64,000 bases of DNA from Ruminiclostridium hungatei (GCF_002051585.1 NZ_MZGX01000004.1:180829-244828); one strand, 5' to 3'. Shown: positions 1-8,749, counted from the stretch's first letter. The notes: generated by a model not told the origin, from the letters alone. Numbers and translations are program-made.

Positions 1-740
1 GCCTTCTGGCAATGCTGATACCCCTTGCGGTGGCATTAATGTTTACTGAAAGACATTTTATTCAGAAAACCCTTTACGCTGTTGCAAGTGGACTGATGGG
101 CATCTGCATTCTGCTTACCGGCTCCCGCTCCTCCTGGATAGCTGTGGGCTGTGCACTGATTATATATTCTATCTTAAGCAGGAAATATTATCTTATCATA
201 GGACTTGCGGTTGTCGCATTACTGGCATACAGCCTGGTCTCCCAGGTTCGCGACAGAATCGACTATATGCTGGACCCCGCCTATATTGCCAGCAGCTTCA
301 GAGGCGGAAGATTTGCCAGATGGCCTAAAGCCCTTGAGATGTTTTTTAATAATCTGCTCTTTGGAGAAGGCTTCGGCAGGTTTGGCGGTTCGGTCGCCAC
401 CATCAACAAGGTCAGAGGTGCTTTTTACGTAGATAACTATTATATAAAGGCTGCCGTTGAAATGGGAATTTTCGGACTGGTCACCTTTTTAGCGGCTTTA
501 TACAACGGGACCGTATGGTCCCTGAGAGCCTCCTACAAGGTTGAGGACAAGGTTTCCAAAGGGCTTATACAGAGCGGTTTTGGTGCCATGGTTGGAATAC
601 TTGTTACCAATGTGGTGCTCAACAACTTTGATGCCCCTTCTGTCACAACCTATTTCTGGACTATTGCCGCCGTGTGCATATTCCTTGGATATGTTAAAAA
701 GGGCCCCAACAATGTTCTGACCGATAAAACCGGTAATTGA
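1..740 (+). CDS. O-antigen ligase-like polytopic membrane protein (5' end outside window)
   Basis: The reading frame is open to the left edge, so the start lies upstream and about 245 C-terminal residues are visible. They form several hydrophobic segments separated by an external loop containing R-x-x-R-W-P-K and GEGFGRFGG, then a VDNYYIKAAVEMG motif. This arrangement (long polar loop, then Dx-x-Y/E-x-G membrane segments) is typical of the Wzy_C / O-antigen ligase family, which transfers or polymerises polyprenol-linked glycans at the outer face of the membrane. In a Gram-positive cell it would act in surface polysaccharide or teichuronic-type polymer assembly. The partner genes should lie left of the window. 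An inexact hairpin follows the stop. Family call is good; the exact substrate is unknown. Confidence 0.7.
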   Translation, partial: LLAMLIPLAVALMFTERHFIQKTLYAVASGLMGICILLTGSRSSWIAVGCALIIYSILSRKYYLIIGLAVVALLAYSLVSQVRDRIDYMLDPAYIASSFRGGRFARWPKALEMFFNNLLFGEGFGRFGGSVATINKVRGAFYVDNYYIKAAVEMGIFGLVTFLAALYNGTVWSLRASYKVEDKVSKGLIQSGFGAMVGILVTNVVLNNFDAPSVTTYFWTIAAVCIFLGYVKKGPNNVLTDKTGN

Positions 741-795
741 TTACCGGTCCGATAATTGATATACCAACCTGTAATTGATATATGAAAACTTTTCA

Positions 796-850
796 AAAGG
801 GGTTGTCACAGTAGCTATTAAAAAATAACTGTGCGGCTCCTTTAATTTTT
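796..850 (+). terminator. Probable terminator of the O-antigen-ligase-like gene
   Basis: Imperfect hairpin: AAAGG and CACAGT on the left pair with ACTGTG and CCTTT on the right across an internal loop, followed by an AT-rich TTTAATTTTTATT run. It sits about 55 bases after the stop codon. Confidence 0.45.
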
Positions 851-948
851 ATTGCGGACATTTTCATTGCCGGCTTTGCTTTTTACTGCTTAACTGTGTT
901 ATTCTAAATGGAGCTATAGGTATTGATTTAACTACTTGGAGGATTATT

Positions 949-1818
949 ATGCAGTATGAAATCATAAAAAGAGACAGCATATATAAGAGATATGAGCCCG
1001 CAGTCACAGCTCCGCCGGAGCTCCCGGAAAAAGCATACTGGCTCGGCTTTTACACAAATAAGATATTGGTGGGTTTTCAGGGCGATGTATGCCATATTCC
1101 GTATATAAAGGGTTTTGAACAACTCAACATTCCCGTTGTCAGGACACAATACCTGGGCCTGCTGCAAGGGCAGCCCTGCTATTCGGCTGAAATCGCCTCG
1201 GAGGAGCCGCTACCCGAGGGAATGGCCTTTGTGGAACTCAGAGCCCTTTATGAACTTGTTGATGAGGACTTGTTCCTTCTGGCAGGAAAGGCCTATCAGA
1301 TAATTTGCTGGGATCAGGCACACCAGTATTGCGGCAAATGCGGCTCACCAACTGAGGACCTTGCCGGAGAGAGGGCAAAGGTATGTCCCAGATGTAATTT
1401 CATCAGCTATCCCAGAATATGCCCTGCCGTAATTACTGCCGTCACAAAGGGGGATAAGCTGCTGCTGGCCCATGCCCGGCACTTTAAGGAAGGCATGTAC
1501 TCCCTGATTGCAGGCTTTGTTGAGGCAGGAGAAACACTGGAGGAGGCTGTCCGGAGGGAAATAATGGAGGAAGTGGGTCTCAGCGTCAAAAATATCCGGT
1601 ATCTGGGAAGCCAGCCCTGGCCATTTCCCAATTCCATGATGCTCGGTTTTACCGCAGAGTATGCCCATGGTGAGATAGCTGTGGACGGACTGGAAATAAC
1701 CGACGCAAACTGGTATACTACAGGCAGTCTTCCCGGTTTGCCGTCAGAAGTGAGCATAGCCAGAAAAATTATAAACTGGTGGCTGGAACAGCCAGAACAA
1801 AATCCTGAAAAGGCTTAA
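949..1818 (+). CDS. nudC: NADH pyrophosphatase (NudC-type Nudix hydrolase)
   Basis: Hydrolyses NAD(H) to NMN(H) and AMP; the family also removes NAD caps from RNA. The 289-residue protein has the full NudC layout: a variable N-terminal half, a four-cysteine zinc ribbon (CGKC ... CPRC, residues about 126-147), the Nudix box GFVEAGETLEEAVRREIMEE starting near residue 185, and the NudC signature SQPWPFPNSMM that selects NADH. The start ATG follows TTGGAGG by a normal spacing. It is a single-gene unit between two terminators and convergent with hsp20. Nothing looks broken. Confidence 0.93.
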   Translation: MQYEIIKRDSIYKRYEPAVTAPPELPEKAYWLGFYTNKILVGFQGDVCHIPYIKGFEQLNIPVVRTQYLGLLQGQPCYSAEIASEEPLPEGMAFVELRALYELVDEDLFLLAGKAYQIICWDQAHQYCGKCGSPTEDLAGERAKVCPRCNFISYPRICPAVITAVTKGDKLLLAHARHFKEGMYSLIAGFVEAGETLEEAVRREIMEEVGLSVKNIRYLGSQPWPFPNSMMLGFTAEYAHGEIAVDGLEITDANWYTTGSLPGLPSEVSIARKIINWWLEQPEQNPEKA

Positions 1819-1857
1819 AGCGGGCAGTCTGTTAAATTGCTGCCACTCAAATAAAAC

Positions 1858-1909
1858 CTGAAAGGGAAGCTGCATAAGGATATTTCATCCTTTGCAGCTT
1901 CCCTTTCAG
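1858..1909. terminator. Long bidirectional terminator hairpin between nudC and hsp20
   Basis: A 17-bp perfect arm (1858-1874 with 1893-1909), extended inside by AAGGAT/ATCCTT. On the minus strand it is followed by TTTTATTT, a good U-tract for the hsp20 transcript; on the plus strand the tail is weaker. Confidence 0.8.
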
Positions 1910-1945
1910 TTATGTCTTCAGGGGGTAGATATTATGGAACAATTA

Positions 1946-2383
1946 TTATTGGATTTCAATCCTGCTGTTGGTTTTCCTGGTTTCACTCTTGGGAAGGACG
2001 ATTGACAGAATACCGTTTTCATATTTTGCGGTAACGTCCTCCTGCTTCACGTTCTCTATGAAGAAGCTTCTGCTGGCGGACCCATATCTTCTTTCCCTTC
2101 TGATGTAGTTGCTTCTTTCCTCCTCTGTCTCTTCCGACCTTTCAACTGAAATAGTAAGCCTGTCATCTTTCAGCTCCAGCTTTATATCTTCCTTCCTGGC
2201 ACCCGGTACTTCCGCTTCCACTACATATTCCCTGTCGTTCTCCTTTATATCGGCTTTAATGGCCCCAGCACCTGAAAAGCCAAGCGACGCATCATTGAAG
2301 AAATCGCTGAAAATGCTGTCCATATCCAGCCAGCCGCCCCTTTGATTAATCTTGTTGTTTCTGAATGGAACTATTCCAAACAT
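1946..2383 (-). CDS. Small heat-shock protein, Hsp20/alpha-crystallin family
   Basis: ATP-independent holdase that keeps unfolded proteins soluble during stress. The 145 residues show a short N-terminal arm (MFGIVPFRNNK), then the alpha-crystallin domain from about residue 40 (VEAEVPGARKEDIKLELKDD) ending with the conserved A-x-Y-x-N-G-I-L-x-I-x-L-P-K, and a C-terminal extension with an I-x-I/V-type tail (SRIEIQ). I chose the ATG preceded by GGAGGTGTATTAT; an upstream in-frame TTG overlaps that ribosome site and is unlikely. Two CtsR operators lie 37-116 bases upstream, so it belongs to the class III heat-shock regulon. Monocistronic. Confidence 0.92.
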   Translation of the reverse strand: MFGIVPFRNNKINQRGGWLDMDSIFSDFFNDASLGFSGAGAIKADIKENDREYVVEAEVPGARKEDIKLELKDDRLTISVERSEETEEERSNYIRRERRYGSASRSFFIENVKQEDVTAKYENGILSIVLPKSETRKTNSRIEIQ

Positions 2384-2419
2384 ATAATACACCTCCAAAA
2401 ATTAATATTTATTTTTGAT

Positions 2420-2436
2420 TTTGACTTTCTTTGACC
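2420..2436 (-). promoter_or_regulatory. CtsR operator 1 upstream of hsp20
   Basis: On the minus strand it reads GGTCAAAGAAAGTCAAA, matching the CtsR heptad repeat (RGTCAAANANRGTCAAA). A TATAAT (plus-strand 2442-2447) lies just upstream, so the operator sits at about the transcription start. Confidence 0.85.
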
Positions 2437-2482
2437 TTGTGATTATATTTTAAAACACTACTATTCATTTTTCAAAATTGAT

Positions 2483-2499
2483 TTTGACTTTCTTTGATC
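2483..2499 (-). promoter_or_regulatory. CtsR operator 2 upstream of hsp20
   Basis: Minus-strand GATCAAAGAAAGTCAAA, one base from operator 1 and 63 bp upstream of it (six helical turns). It lies on the far side of the -10 box, so two CtsR dimers would bracket the promoter. Confidence 0.75.
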
Positions 2500-2546
2500 T
2501 TTTTGTTCAACTAATGGCGGTTTATCTTACTTTATCTTGATATAGC

Positions 2547-4115
2547 TTATTCTTTCTTGTATTTTCTGACTTTTTTACTTTTAATGCCTAGCAGTTGCAA
2601 CAGTTCACGCCAGTCGACAGCTCCCACCAAAGCCATAAGAAAAAGTGCTATTACAATATATGCCCCCACTGCCAATAGTGTATGTAAAGCTACCGGAAGT
2701 TTTAAGAAATTAAAGAAACTGAATATGTAATTGCCTGTAAAAAGCAGTACCACCATTACCAAGCCCGGTCTTATTAACCAGTGCCTGAAATCCAGCGCCA
2801 TTCCTGTACTGCGGACTATGGTTATAAAGTTCAGCACGCAAACTATAAGAGTACTGAATATCACTCCTGCAATGTACGAAGGTATACCATACTGTGGAAT
2901 CAAATAAAATACGCACAGTATTCTGATAACCGAGCCCACTATGGAATTTACAAGTAAAAGGCCTTGTTTCCCCAGGCCGTTCATTATTCCCATCAAAATC
3001 TGCTGAAGGTACATGAATATGCAGGTAAAGGATAAAAGCAGCAAGGTGTGTCCCACATTCTGCCCCGGATAAATCATATCTGCTATCTTGTGGGGATAGC
3101 AGAAAAAAAGCGCCGTAAACACGAAGCCGAGAACCATGGTAATCTGAATAGATTTTGATATCCTGTAATTAGCTCTTCCATAGTTGTTGAGGGATATGGA
3201 TTCTGAAATGGCAGGCACCAGGGTTGTGGCCAGAGATGTGGTAACCAGTGCGGGAAACATAATAAGGGGCATAGCCATTCCCATGAGCTTACCGTATTCC
3301 TCCATGCACCTGACATAGTCAAGCCCTCCCGCCAGCAGCCTCTGAGGGATCAGAATCACCTCTGCCGCATACATGACCGATATTATAAACCTGTTGAAGG
3401 ATATGGGTGCCGCACAGCCTACTATGGATGTCACCAGCTTGCGCTTTTGTATTCTGCCCTTGCTTGAAGCAGGAGTTATATGAGGATATTTTTTAAACCT
3501 GTAATACGCCGCCAGCACCAGAAGATTTGACATTTCTCCTACTGCCATACCCACTGTTGCAAGTGCACAGGCATATTCCAGCCCCGCTTCCAGAAACCGG
3601 GCCGCCAGTGCCAGCGTTATTCCTATCTTGACCAGTTGCTCTGCGATTTGAGAAAATGCCGTAGGTGTAACCTCCTGTATCCCGTAAAAATAGCCTTTAT
3701 AGGCAGAAGCTGCTGCAATGACGGGTATACATGGAATCATTATCAAGACTGACATATAGGTTCTAGTATCTTTTAAAATAACATTGACTATGAAATCAAT
3801 ATTTATGTAAAGGAATACCGAGACAATCGCACTGGCTGCCGTAACTCCCGCCAGACCGACCTTGGAAATCCTCCTTATATTTATATGATTGCCCAGGGCT
3901 GCCTGTTCGGCAATCATCTTGGAAACCGCTATTGAAACTCCCGAGGTCAAGGTGAGAATAACCAGTGTATAAACCGGCACTATCAACTGATATACTCCCA
4001 TTCCTTCTGCACCTATGAGATTTGACAGGTAAATTCTATATATAAACCCGATAATTCTGGTTACAAACCCCGCCGCTATTAAAATTATGGCCCCGGTTAT
4101 AAATGTTTTTTTCAT
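2547..4115 (-). CDS. spoVB: SpoVB-like polysaccharide/lipid flippase (MOP superfamily)
   Basis: Multi-spanning membrane transporter related to MurJ, needed in sporulating bacilli for spore cortex synthesis, probably flipping lipid-linked precursor. The 522-residue protein begins with the family hallmark: a basic start, a first helix with GFVTRIIGFIYRIYLSNLIGAEGMGVYQL, and then SGVSIAVSKMIAEQ. About 12-14 helices follow and the tail is very basic (KSKKVRKYKKE). The ATG used follows GGAGG at normal distance; a GTG three codons upstream overlaps the ribosome site. The gene stands alone. Close relatives (YkvU, YtgP) cannot be excluded, but length and N-terminus fit SpoVB. Confidence 0.8.
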   Translation of the reverse strand: MKKTFITGAIILIAAGFVTRIIGFIYRIYLSNLIGAEGMGVYQLIVPVYTLVILTLTSGVSIAVSKMIAEQAALGNHINIRRISKVGLAGVTAASAIVSVFLYINIDFIVNVILKDTRTYMSVLIMIPCIPVIAAASAYKGYFYGIQEVTPTAFSQIAEQLVKIGITLALAARFLEAGLEYACALATVGMAVGEMSNLLVLAAYYRFKKYPHITPASSKGRIQKRKLVTSIVGCAAPISFNRFIISVMYAAEVILIPQRLLAGGLDYVRCMEEYGKLMGMAMPLIMFPALVTTSLATTLVPAISESISLNNYGRANYRISKSIQITMVLGFVFTALFFCYPHKIADMIYPGQNVGHTLLLLSFTCIFMYLQQILMGIMNGLGKQGLLLVNSIVGSVIRILCVFYLIPQYGIPSYIAGVIFSTLIVCVLNFITIVRSTGMALDFRHWLIRPGLVMVVLLFTGNYIFSFFNFLKLPVALHTLLAVGAYIVIALFLMALVGAVDWRELLQLLGIKSKKVRKYKKE

Positions 4116-4124
4116 CCTGCGCAC

Positions 4125-4500
4125 CTCCAGAATTTAAGTACCTTGATAAATTTTATTGAGCTGCGTAACCTTTTATGACTCTAGGTTTCCAGCAGTTTAC
4201 CATAAATTACAGGTTGATACCCTGGCTGGGGGCACTTATAATAAGCCCATCAGTTGCTTTACACAATCCATTTATACAGTGGCAGCTATACTAAATATTT
4301 GCTGCATGGGCCATAGGCCTTAAAATGGAATAAAGATTCCATAAAACGGCTTTGCCGTTTGTCACAGCATGTCACTAAGATTAGTCACATTACTAAATTT
4401 TAAAAAGCGCAGCTTTAACAAGCGCTAAAATAATCCCCCAGACAACATTTTGTTGGAATCTAAAATAAAAATCGGGGGCTTTCATTTCAGGGAGGTCAAT
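4125..4500. other. Long leader/intergenic region with tandem small hairpins
   Basis: No gene is visible in these 376 bases. They hold two back-to-back hairpins, TGGAAT-aaag-ATTCCA (about 4326-4341) and AAACGGC-ttt-GCCGTTT (4344-4360), then a CCCCC/GGGGG pair flanking the last 40 bases before the NlpC/P60 ribosome site. It may be a structured 5' leader of that gene. I could not match it to the ydaO (c-di-AMP) riboswitch that often precedes such hydrolases. Confidence 0.4.
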
Positions 4501-5328
4501 ATGAATAAAAAACTTATGGCAAGTGGTATGGCACTGGCGCTTTGTTTAACAGCAATAGCTCCGGTCTATAAGAATTTGTCCTACAACAGGGAAATTCTTG
4601 AGCCGGCTAAAATTCAGCAGCAAACCGGCACACAGGCTGAGGATTTGATAATATGGGAATCCGAAACAATGAAAGCAGAAGATATAGCTACAAAATCCAT
4701 GAATGCACCCATTGCGGAGACGGCAGTCAAAGCTGCTTCTACTGCACCCGCAGCAAAAAGCACTGCCGCTGCGGCTAAAGCTTCTGCTCCGGCAGTCAAA
4801 AAATCAGCAACAGCTTCAAAAAACACAGGCACAGCCCTCAAAAAATCTTCAAGCACAAGTAATACCAAGACTGCCTCTAAAGCCCGGACCTCTGTTTCAA
4901 GAGGAGGCTCCTCAGCTTCAACAGTCCGAGCTACCTCTACAGGTACCGCGTCAGCCGCCAGTTCAAAGGCAAGTGCCGTAATTGCCACTGCAAAAAGCTA
5001 TATCGGCATACCCTATGTATGGGGCGGTGTTACTCCAAGCGGCTTCGACTGCTCGGGCTTTACCCAGTATGTTTTAAATAAAAACGGTATCACTATACCA
5101 AGGGTTACGTCTGACCAGTTCGGCACGGGTACCTCTGTATCCAAAAGCAGCCTGAGAGCCGGCGACCTGGTTTTCTTTACAACGTACAAGCCGGGACCGT
5201 CTCATGTGGGCTTTTATATGGGCGGAGGCAAGTTCATCCACGCAAGTTCCTCAAAGGGAGTGACTATTTCCAGTCTTGACAGCACCTATTATTCAAGCAG
5301 GTATATAGGCGCAAAGCGAGTATTCTGA
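4501..5328 (+). CDS. Secreted NlpC/P60 cell-wall endopeptidase
   Basis: Cleaves peptide stems of peptidoglycan. The start at AGGGAGGTCAAT-ATG gives a 275-residue protein: signal peptide (MNKKLMASGMALALCLTAIAP), then about 130 residues of low-complexity Ala/Ser/Thr/Lys linker, then a C-terminal NlpC/P60 domain. The domain has the catalytic Cys in FDCSGFTQYV, His in SHVGFYMGGG and the third polar residue in FIHASS. There is no SH3 or LysM domain, so the long basic linker may mediate wall attachment. A strong terminator follows. The missing binding module is the only unusual point. Confidence 0.9.
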   Translation: MNKKLMASGMALALCLTAIAPVYKNLSYNREILEPAKIQQQTGTQAEDLIIWESETMKAEDIATKSMNAPIAETAVKAASTAPAAKSTAAAAKASAPAVKKSATASKNTGTALKKSSSTSNTKTASKARTSVSRGGSSASTVRATSTGTASAASSKASAVIATAKSYIGIPYVWGGVTPSGFDCSGFTQYVLNKNGITIPRVTSDQFGTGTSVSKSSLRAGDLVFFTTYKPGPSHVGFYMGGGKFIHASSSKGVTISSLDSTYYSSRYIGAKRVF

Positions 5329-5349
5329 TAAATGAAGGACAGTGCACGG

Positions 5350-5396
5350 AAAAAGTCAATTACTATCGGCTGAAAACCGGTAGTAATTGACTTTTT
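5350..5396 (+). terminator. Strong terminator after the NlpC/P60 gene
   Basis: AAAAAGTCAATTACTA pairs with TAGTAATTGACTTTTT around a CGG/CCG-closed loop; it ends in a T-run. Confidence 0.9.
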
Positions 5397-5715
5397 TGAA
5401 ATTGATATGTGTATAAATTAACCTGTAGTGCCAGTTAATAAAGTCTTTAAGAGACAAGTTTGCAAGCCACGCGAGGACGGCTTTAAAGAAATGCGCAGTA
5501 TGATTAAAAGCTTTTATTTGAAGCTCGGCCGGGAGTGAGCGGCATTTTCTGACTGTTACCACATTTTTACTTAGCACTACAGGTTAAATTCTCTTTTTAA
5601 CATATATTAATTTTTAATTTCGCGGCACTTTTTTTAATTATTATGATAAAATTAATGTACATATTTGACATTGGATGAAACAAGGGCATACTTTCCGGAG
5701 GTATAACGGCTATTT
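5397..5715. other. Intergenic region before the amidase gene
   Basis: No convincing gene. A 73-codon minus-strand frame (5356-5577) starts inside the region but overlaps the terminator and has no ribosome site. Just before the amidase there is TTGACA (5669-5674), 17 bases, then ATACTT, a possible promoter with a very short leader, followed by CCGGAGG. Confidence 0.35.
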
Positions 5716-6477
5716 ATGGATTTCAACAAATTTTTTGAAAAAACCAATAAAAAGTTAAGTCACAATATGCTGATAGTTCTGATAATTTTACTGTCCATTG
5801 CCATAATTGCTGTCATTGGCGGATATCTAAGAAAATCCGGTGCTCCGGCTGTTCCCCAGGCGTCGTCCTCAACAGTTGAGCCTTTGGAAACTCCCCCTAT
5901 GGTAGTTATAGATGCCGGACATGGAGGTTGGGAGCCGGGGGCGGGGAACGGTCAGATTAACGAAAAGGATGTAGTCCTGGACATATCTCTGGAAATAGAA
6001 AAATTGCTGGCCCAGAAGGGTATTGAGTATTTAATGATAAGAACGGATGATACCTATGTCAGCCTGGAAGACAGGGCTAAAATTGCAAATGAGAAAAAGG
6101 GCAGACTGTTTATCAGCATCCATAACAACTCTTTTACCGACTCAGCTCAAAGCGGCATTCTGACTGCCTATAATCCCAATTCGCCAACAGGCAGGGACAT
6201 TGCTCAAGTAATGCAGTCCAAATTAAGCGATATAGGCATGAGGAACAGGGATATAATGCCCCGCCCCAACCTGTATGTGCTTCGTCATACAGAAATGCCC
6301 GCCCTGTTGCTTGAAATCGGATTTATCTCAAATAAAAAAGACCTGAAACTGATGACCGACGGCGATTTCCAGCAAAAATGCGCACAGCGGATAGTTTCAG
6401 GTATTGAAGAAATTCTTAAGGATTTCATTCTTGCTCCCGGCACTGCTGCCGGAGAAGAAAGCCCTGAAGGAGATTGA
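5716..6477 (+). CDS. N-acetylmuramoyl-L-alanine amidase (Amidase_3), CwlD-like
   Basis: Zinc enzyme that removes peptide stems from muramic acid. The 253 residues show one N-terminal membrane helix (residues about 20-38), a short linker, and an Amidase_3 domain: VVIDAGHGGWEPGA (zinc His), then E-K-D-V-V-L-D (zinc Glu), LFISIHNNS (second zinc His) and LLLEIGFISNKKD (catalytic Glu). The size, single anchor and lack of wall-binding repeats fit CwlD, which makes muramic-delta-lactam in spore cortex. That is plausible beside sporulation genes but not proven. Its 3' end overlaps convergent dusB by 53 bases, so no terminator lies between them. Confidence 0.85.
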   Translation: MDFNKFFEKTNKKLSHNMLIVLIILLSIAIIAVIGGYLRKSGAPAVPQASSSTVEPLETPPMVVIDAGHGGWEPGAGNGQINEKDVVLDISLEIEKLLAQKGIEYLMIRTDDTYVSLEDRAKIANEKKGRLFISIHNNSFTDSAQSGILTAYNPNSPTGRDIAQVMQSKLSDIGMRNRDIMPRPNLYVLRHTEMPALLLEIGFISNKKDLKLMTDGDFQQKCAQRIVSGIEEILKDFILAPGTAAGEESPEGD

Positions 6478-7405
6478 TTATTTCCTCCTTGTCGTTCATA
6501 TTGAAAATTTTTTGCTTTGTATGGGCGGCATCCCTAAGACCTTTGATGTACCAGGCTATATGAGACCTCATCTCAAGTATTCCTGTTCTCTCTCCCTTGT
6601 GCTCTATCAACATATTCATATGTCTTATGATGGTGTTTATTTTCACCTCGGCAGTGGGTTCCCCTGCCAGCTCACCTGTTTGCAGATATGTGAGTATGCG
6701 GCTGAAAATCCATGGATTCCCCTGAGCTCCTCTGCCAATCATTATGGCATCACAGCCTGTTTCTTCAAAAAGGCGTTTGGCCTCCCTTGGACCGGTTACA
6801 TCTCCATTGCCCACAACAGGAATAGAGATGGCCTGCTTTACCTGTCTGATGATATTCCAGTCGGCTTTACCGCTGTAATACTGTTCCCTTGTCCGTCCAT
6901 GAACGGCTACCGCACTTGCTCCGCAGGCTTCAGCTATCTTAGCTATTTCAACGGCGTTTATGCTGCATTCATCCCAGCCCTTACGTATTTTCACAGTTAC
7001 AGGTTTTTGAGATACTCTCACTACCGCCTTGACTATTCTCTCCACCAGTTCCGGCCTTTTCATCAAGGCGCTGCCCTCTCCGTTTTTAGTTATTTTTGGA
7101 GCCGGACAGCCCATATTTATATCAATTATGCCTGCATCCGATGCATTGAGTTTTTCAGCAACGCCCGCCATAATATCCGGCTCCGAACCGAATATCTGAA
7201 CGGCGCCGGGCTTCTCTCTCTCATCCAGCAAGGTAAGCTTTGTGCTTTTCTCATCCTGATAATGCATGCCCTTTGCACTTACCATTTCAGTATAGACCAG
7301 CCCGCACCCCTGCTCCTTGCACAGCACCCTGAAGGGCATGTCGGTGACTCCGGCCATAGGCGCCAGAAAAACTCTGTTCGACAGTTCAACATTTCCTATT
7401 TTCAA
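6425..7405 (-). CDS. dusB: tRNA-dihydrouridine synthase, DusB family
   Basis: FMN enzyme that reduces uridine to dihydrouridine in tRNA D-loops. The 326-residue protein has the TIM-barrel landmarks LAPMAGVTDMPFR, the catalytic-Cys motif NMGCPAPKI, KIRKGWD, AVHGRTREQYYSGKADW, VVGNGDVTGP and IGRGAQGNPWIF. I chose a TTG start (7405) because AAGGAGG lies 8 bases upstream; ATG codons further upstream lack a ribosome site and would add a non-family extension. The last 17 codons overlap the end of the amidase gene on the other strand. The downstream neighbour on the same strand is spoVB-side sequence, so it appears monocistronic. Confidence 0.93.
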   Translation of the reverse strand: MKIGNVELSNRVFLAPMAGVTDMPFRVLCKEQGCGLVYTEMVSAKGMHYQDEKSTKLTLLDEREKPGAVQIFGSEPDIMAGVAEKLNASDAGIIDINMGCPAPKITKNGEGSALMKRPELVERIVKAVVRVSQKPVTVKIRKGWDECSINAVEIAKIAEACGASAVAVHGRTREQYYSGKADWNIIRQVKQAISIPVVGNGDVTGPREAKRLFEETGCDAIMIGRGAQGNPWIFSRILTYLQTGELAGEPTAEVKINTIIRHMNMLIEHKGERTGILEMRSHIAWYIKGLRDAAHTKQKIFNMNDKEEIINLLQGFLLRQQCREQE

Positions 7406-7588
7406 AACATGTGCCTCCTTAAACAATAAACAATACTTATTGTAACAGATATTCTGAAATCTAGTAAAGAACCACTCCACGGAATTATATGGCTGCAACA
7501 TAATTGGTCCGTGCACATATTATGTTAATATACAGGATTTTTATCATTTTCAATTTTATCATTTTCAATATGAAAGAAGGTACAACCA

Positions 7589-8680
7589 ATGCCCACAGTA
7601 ACAGTAAACATACCGCAAACTACCTTTGTGGCCTCCGGTGCACCCGATGACAATTTTTCGACCTTTCCGCTCATGTTTGTCGGCACTGACTCAACTTATC
7701 TCGATTGCACCGGACTGCTGAAAATCAATCTGCCCCAGCTTCCCCTGGCATCTGTGGACAGTGCGATACTCAGCCTGGCTGTAATAGTAAAAAACGGTGC
7801 CGCTCCAAGTACTGTAATTGTAAACAGGATAACGGCAGACTTCGATACATCTGCAGTGACCTATTCCACCCAGCCGGCTTATGTTGCCACTGAAAGCCAG
7901 TATATTGTAACAACGGAGGATTTGTATACTAATATACAGATTGATGTAACAGAACTTGTAATTGACTGGATAAACGGGACGGCGGAAAATTTCGGCATTG
8001 CCCTTACAACCGCCGACCAGCTATCGGGAGTGCAGTTTGCCACAAACAATATAGTGCATGAGCCTTACTTTCCCAGCCTGATCCTGACCTATACGGAATC
8101 CCCCATACTAAATACCGGGACTAATTTCAGCTATGCCCAATTAGCCCACCTTATCCGGCAGCTTATAACTTTTTATCCTGCAAATGTAATCACAGTCTTC
8201 ACAAGAGGTCTGGCTGCCTCTTCAATAACGGGAATTCCCTATGAGCTTTACAAGTCCTCTGCCGGTACTTTCGGGGCTATATTCATCCTTATGGATTCAG
8301 GGCAGCAGGAGCCTATTCCGCTCCAGGCTATTACCGCAATTTATACCGGTGCCGGCTCGGTGTACAATCCTTCCATCACGTACCTGACTCCTCCGCAGCA
8401 GTTTACTCCCGGCTTTGACACAGATCTCATTACGGCTTATTATGAATACCTGCTGCTGGAGACAGCAGTTACCATATATGCAGGTTCCAACATTACCGCT
8501 TCAGGAGCAATATATAAAAACGAGTATGGATTGCTTGTCCTGTCCGACCCGGAGGGTAATACTCCCATATTTATGCCTGTAAACAATATAAATTTGATTT
8601 TGCCGGTATTTCCCGAAGCTGCAGCCGCCAGGGGCAAAAAGCTTGAGATTTCAGTATCGGAAGCCTTTGGGAGGGCGTAG
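7589..8680 (+). CDS. DNRLRE/CBM96-type protein with a unique C-terminal domain
   Basis: The 363-residue protein has no signal peptide or membrane helix. Residues about 1-170 form a beta-rich domain with the DNRLRE-type layout: a paired-strand start, LLKINLPQLPLASVDSAILS near residue 45, a TYSTQPAY segment, an IDVTELVIDWINGTAENFGIAL motif, and closing F-P-S-L-I-L-T-Y. Such domains usually sit in surface or spore-coat-like proteins. Residues 175-363 are a second beta/helix domain I do not recognise (ANVITVFTRGLAASSITGIPY region). Start has a GAAGG site. A strong terminator follows, so it is a single gene. Possibly a spore-surface or cytoplasm-released structural protein; function not assigned. 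Confidence 0.7.
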   Translation: MPTVTVNIPQTTFVASGAPDDNFSTFPLMFVGTDSTYLDCTGLLKINLPQLPLASVDSAILSLAVIVKNGAAPSTVIVNRITADFDTSAVTYSTQPAYVATESQYIVTTEDLYTNIQIDVTELVIDWINGTAENFGIALTTADQLSGVQFATNNIVHEPYFPSLILTYTESPILNTGTNFSYAQLAHLIRQLITFYPANVITVFTRGLAASSITGIPYELYKSSAGTFGAIFILMDSGQQEPIPLQAITAIYTGAGSVYNPSITYLTPPQQFTPGFDTDLITAYYEYLLLETAVTIYAGSNITASGAIYKNEYGLLVLSDPEGNTPIFMPVNNINLILPVFPEAAAARGKKLEISVSEAFGRA

Positions 8681-8713
8681 AGATATTTGAGGGTCCGATT
8701 CCAAAGCATAATA

Positions 8714-8746
8714 AAACAGCCCCTGGCTTATGCCAGAGGCTGTTTT
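8714..8746 (+). terminator. Terminator after the DNRLRE-type gene
   Basis: AACAGCC-c-CTGGC-ttat-GCCAG-a-GGCTGTTTTT: GC-rich stem with T5. Confidence 0.88.
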
Positions 8747-8749
8747 TGG

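Noticed and set aside
4140..4500. Possible c-di-AMP (ydaO) or c-di-GMP riboswitch ahead of the NlpC/P60 gene
   Set aside because: The conserved cores of these riboswitches are not visible; only simple hairpins are present.
5356..5577. Minus-strand 73-codon frame with a transposase-like flavour (FFKAVLAWLANLSLKDFINWHY)
   Set aside because: No ribosome site, overlaps a strong terminator and no inverted repeats nearby; resemblance to a transposase end is only an impression.
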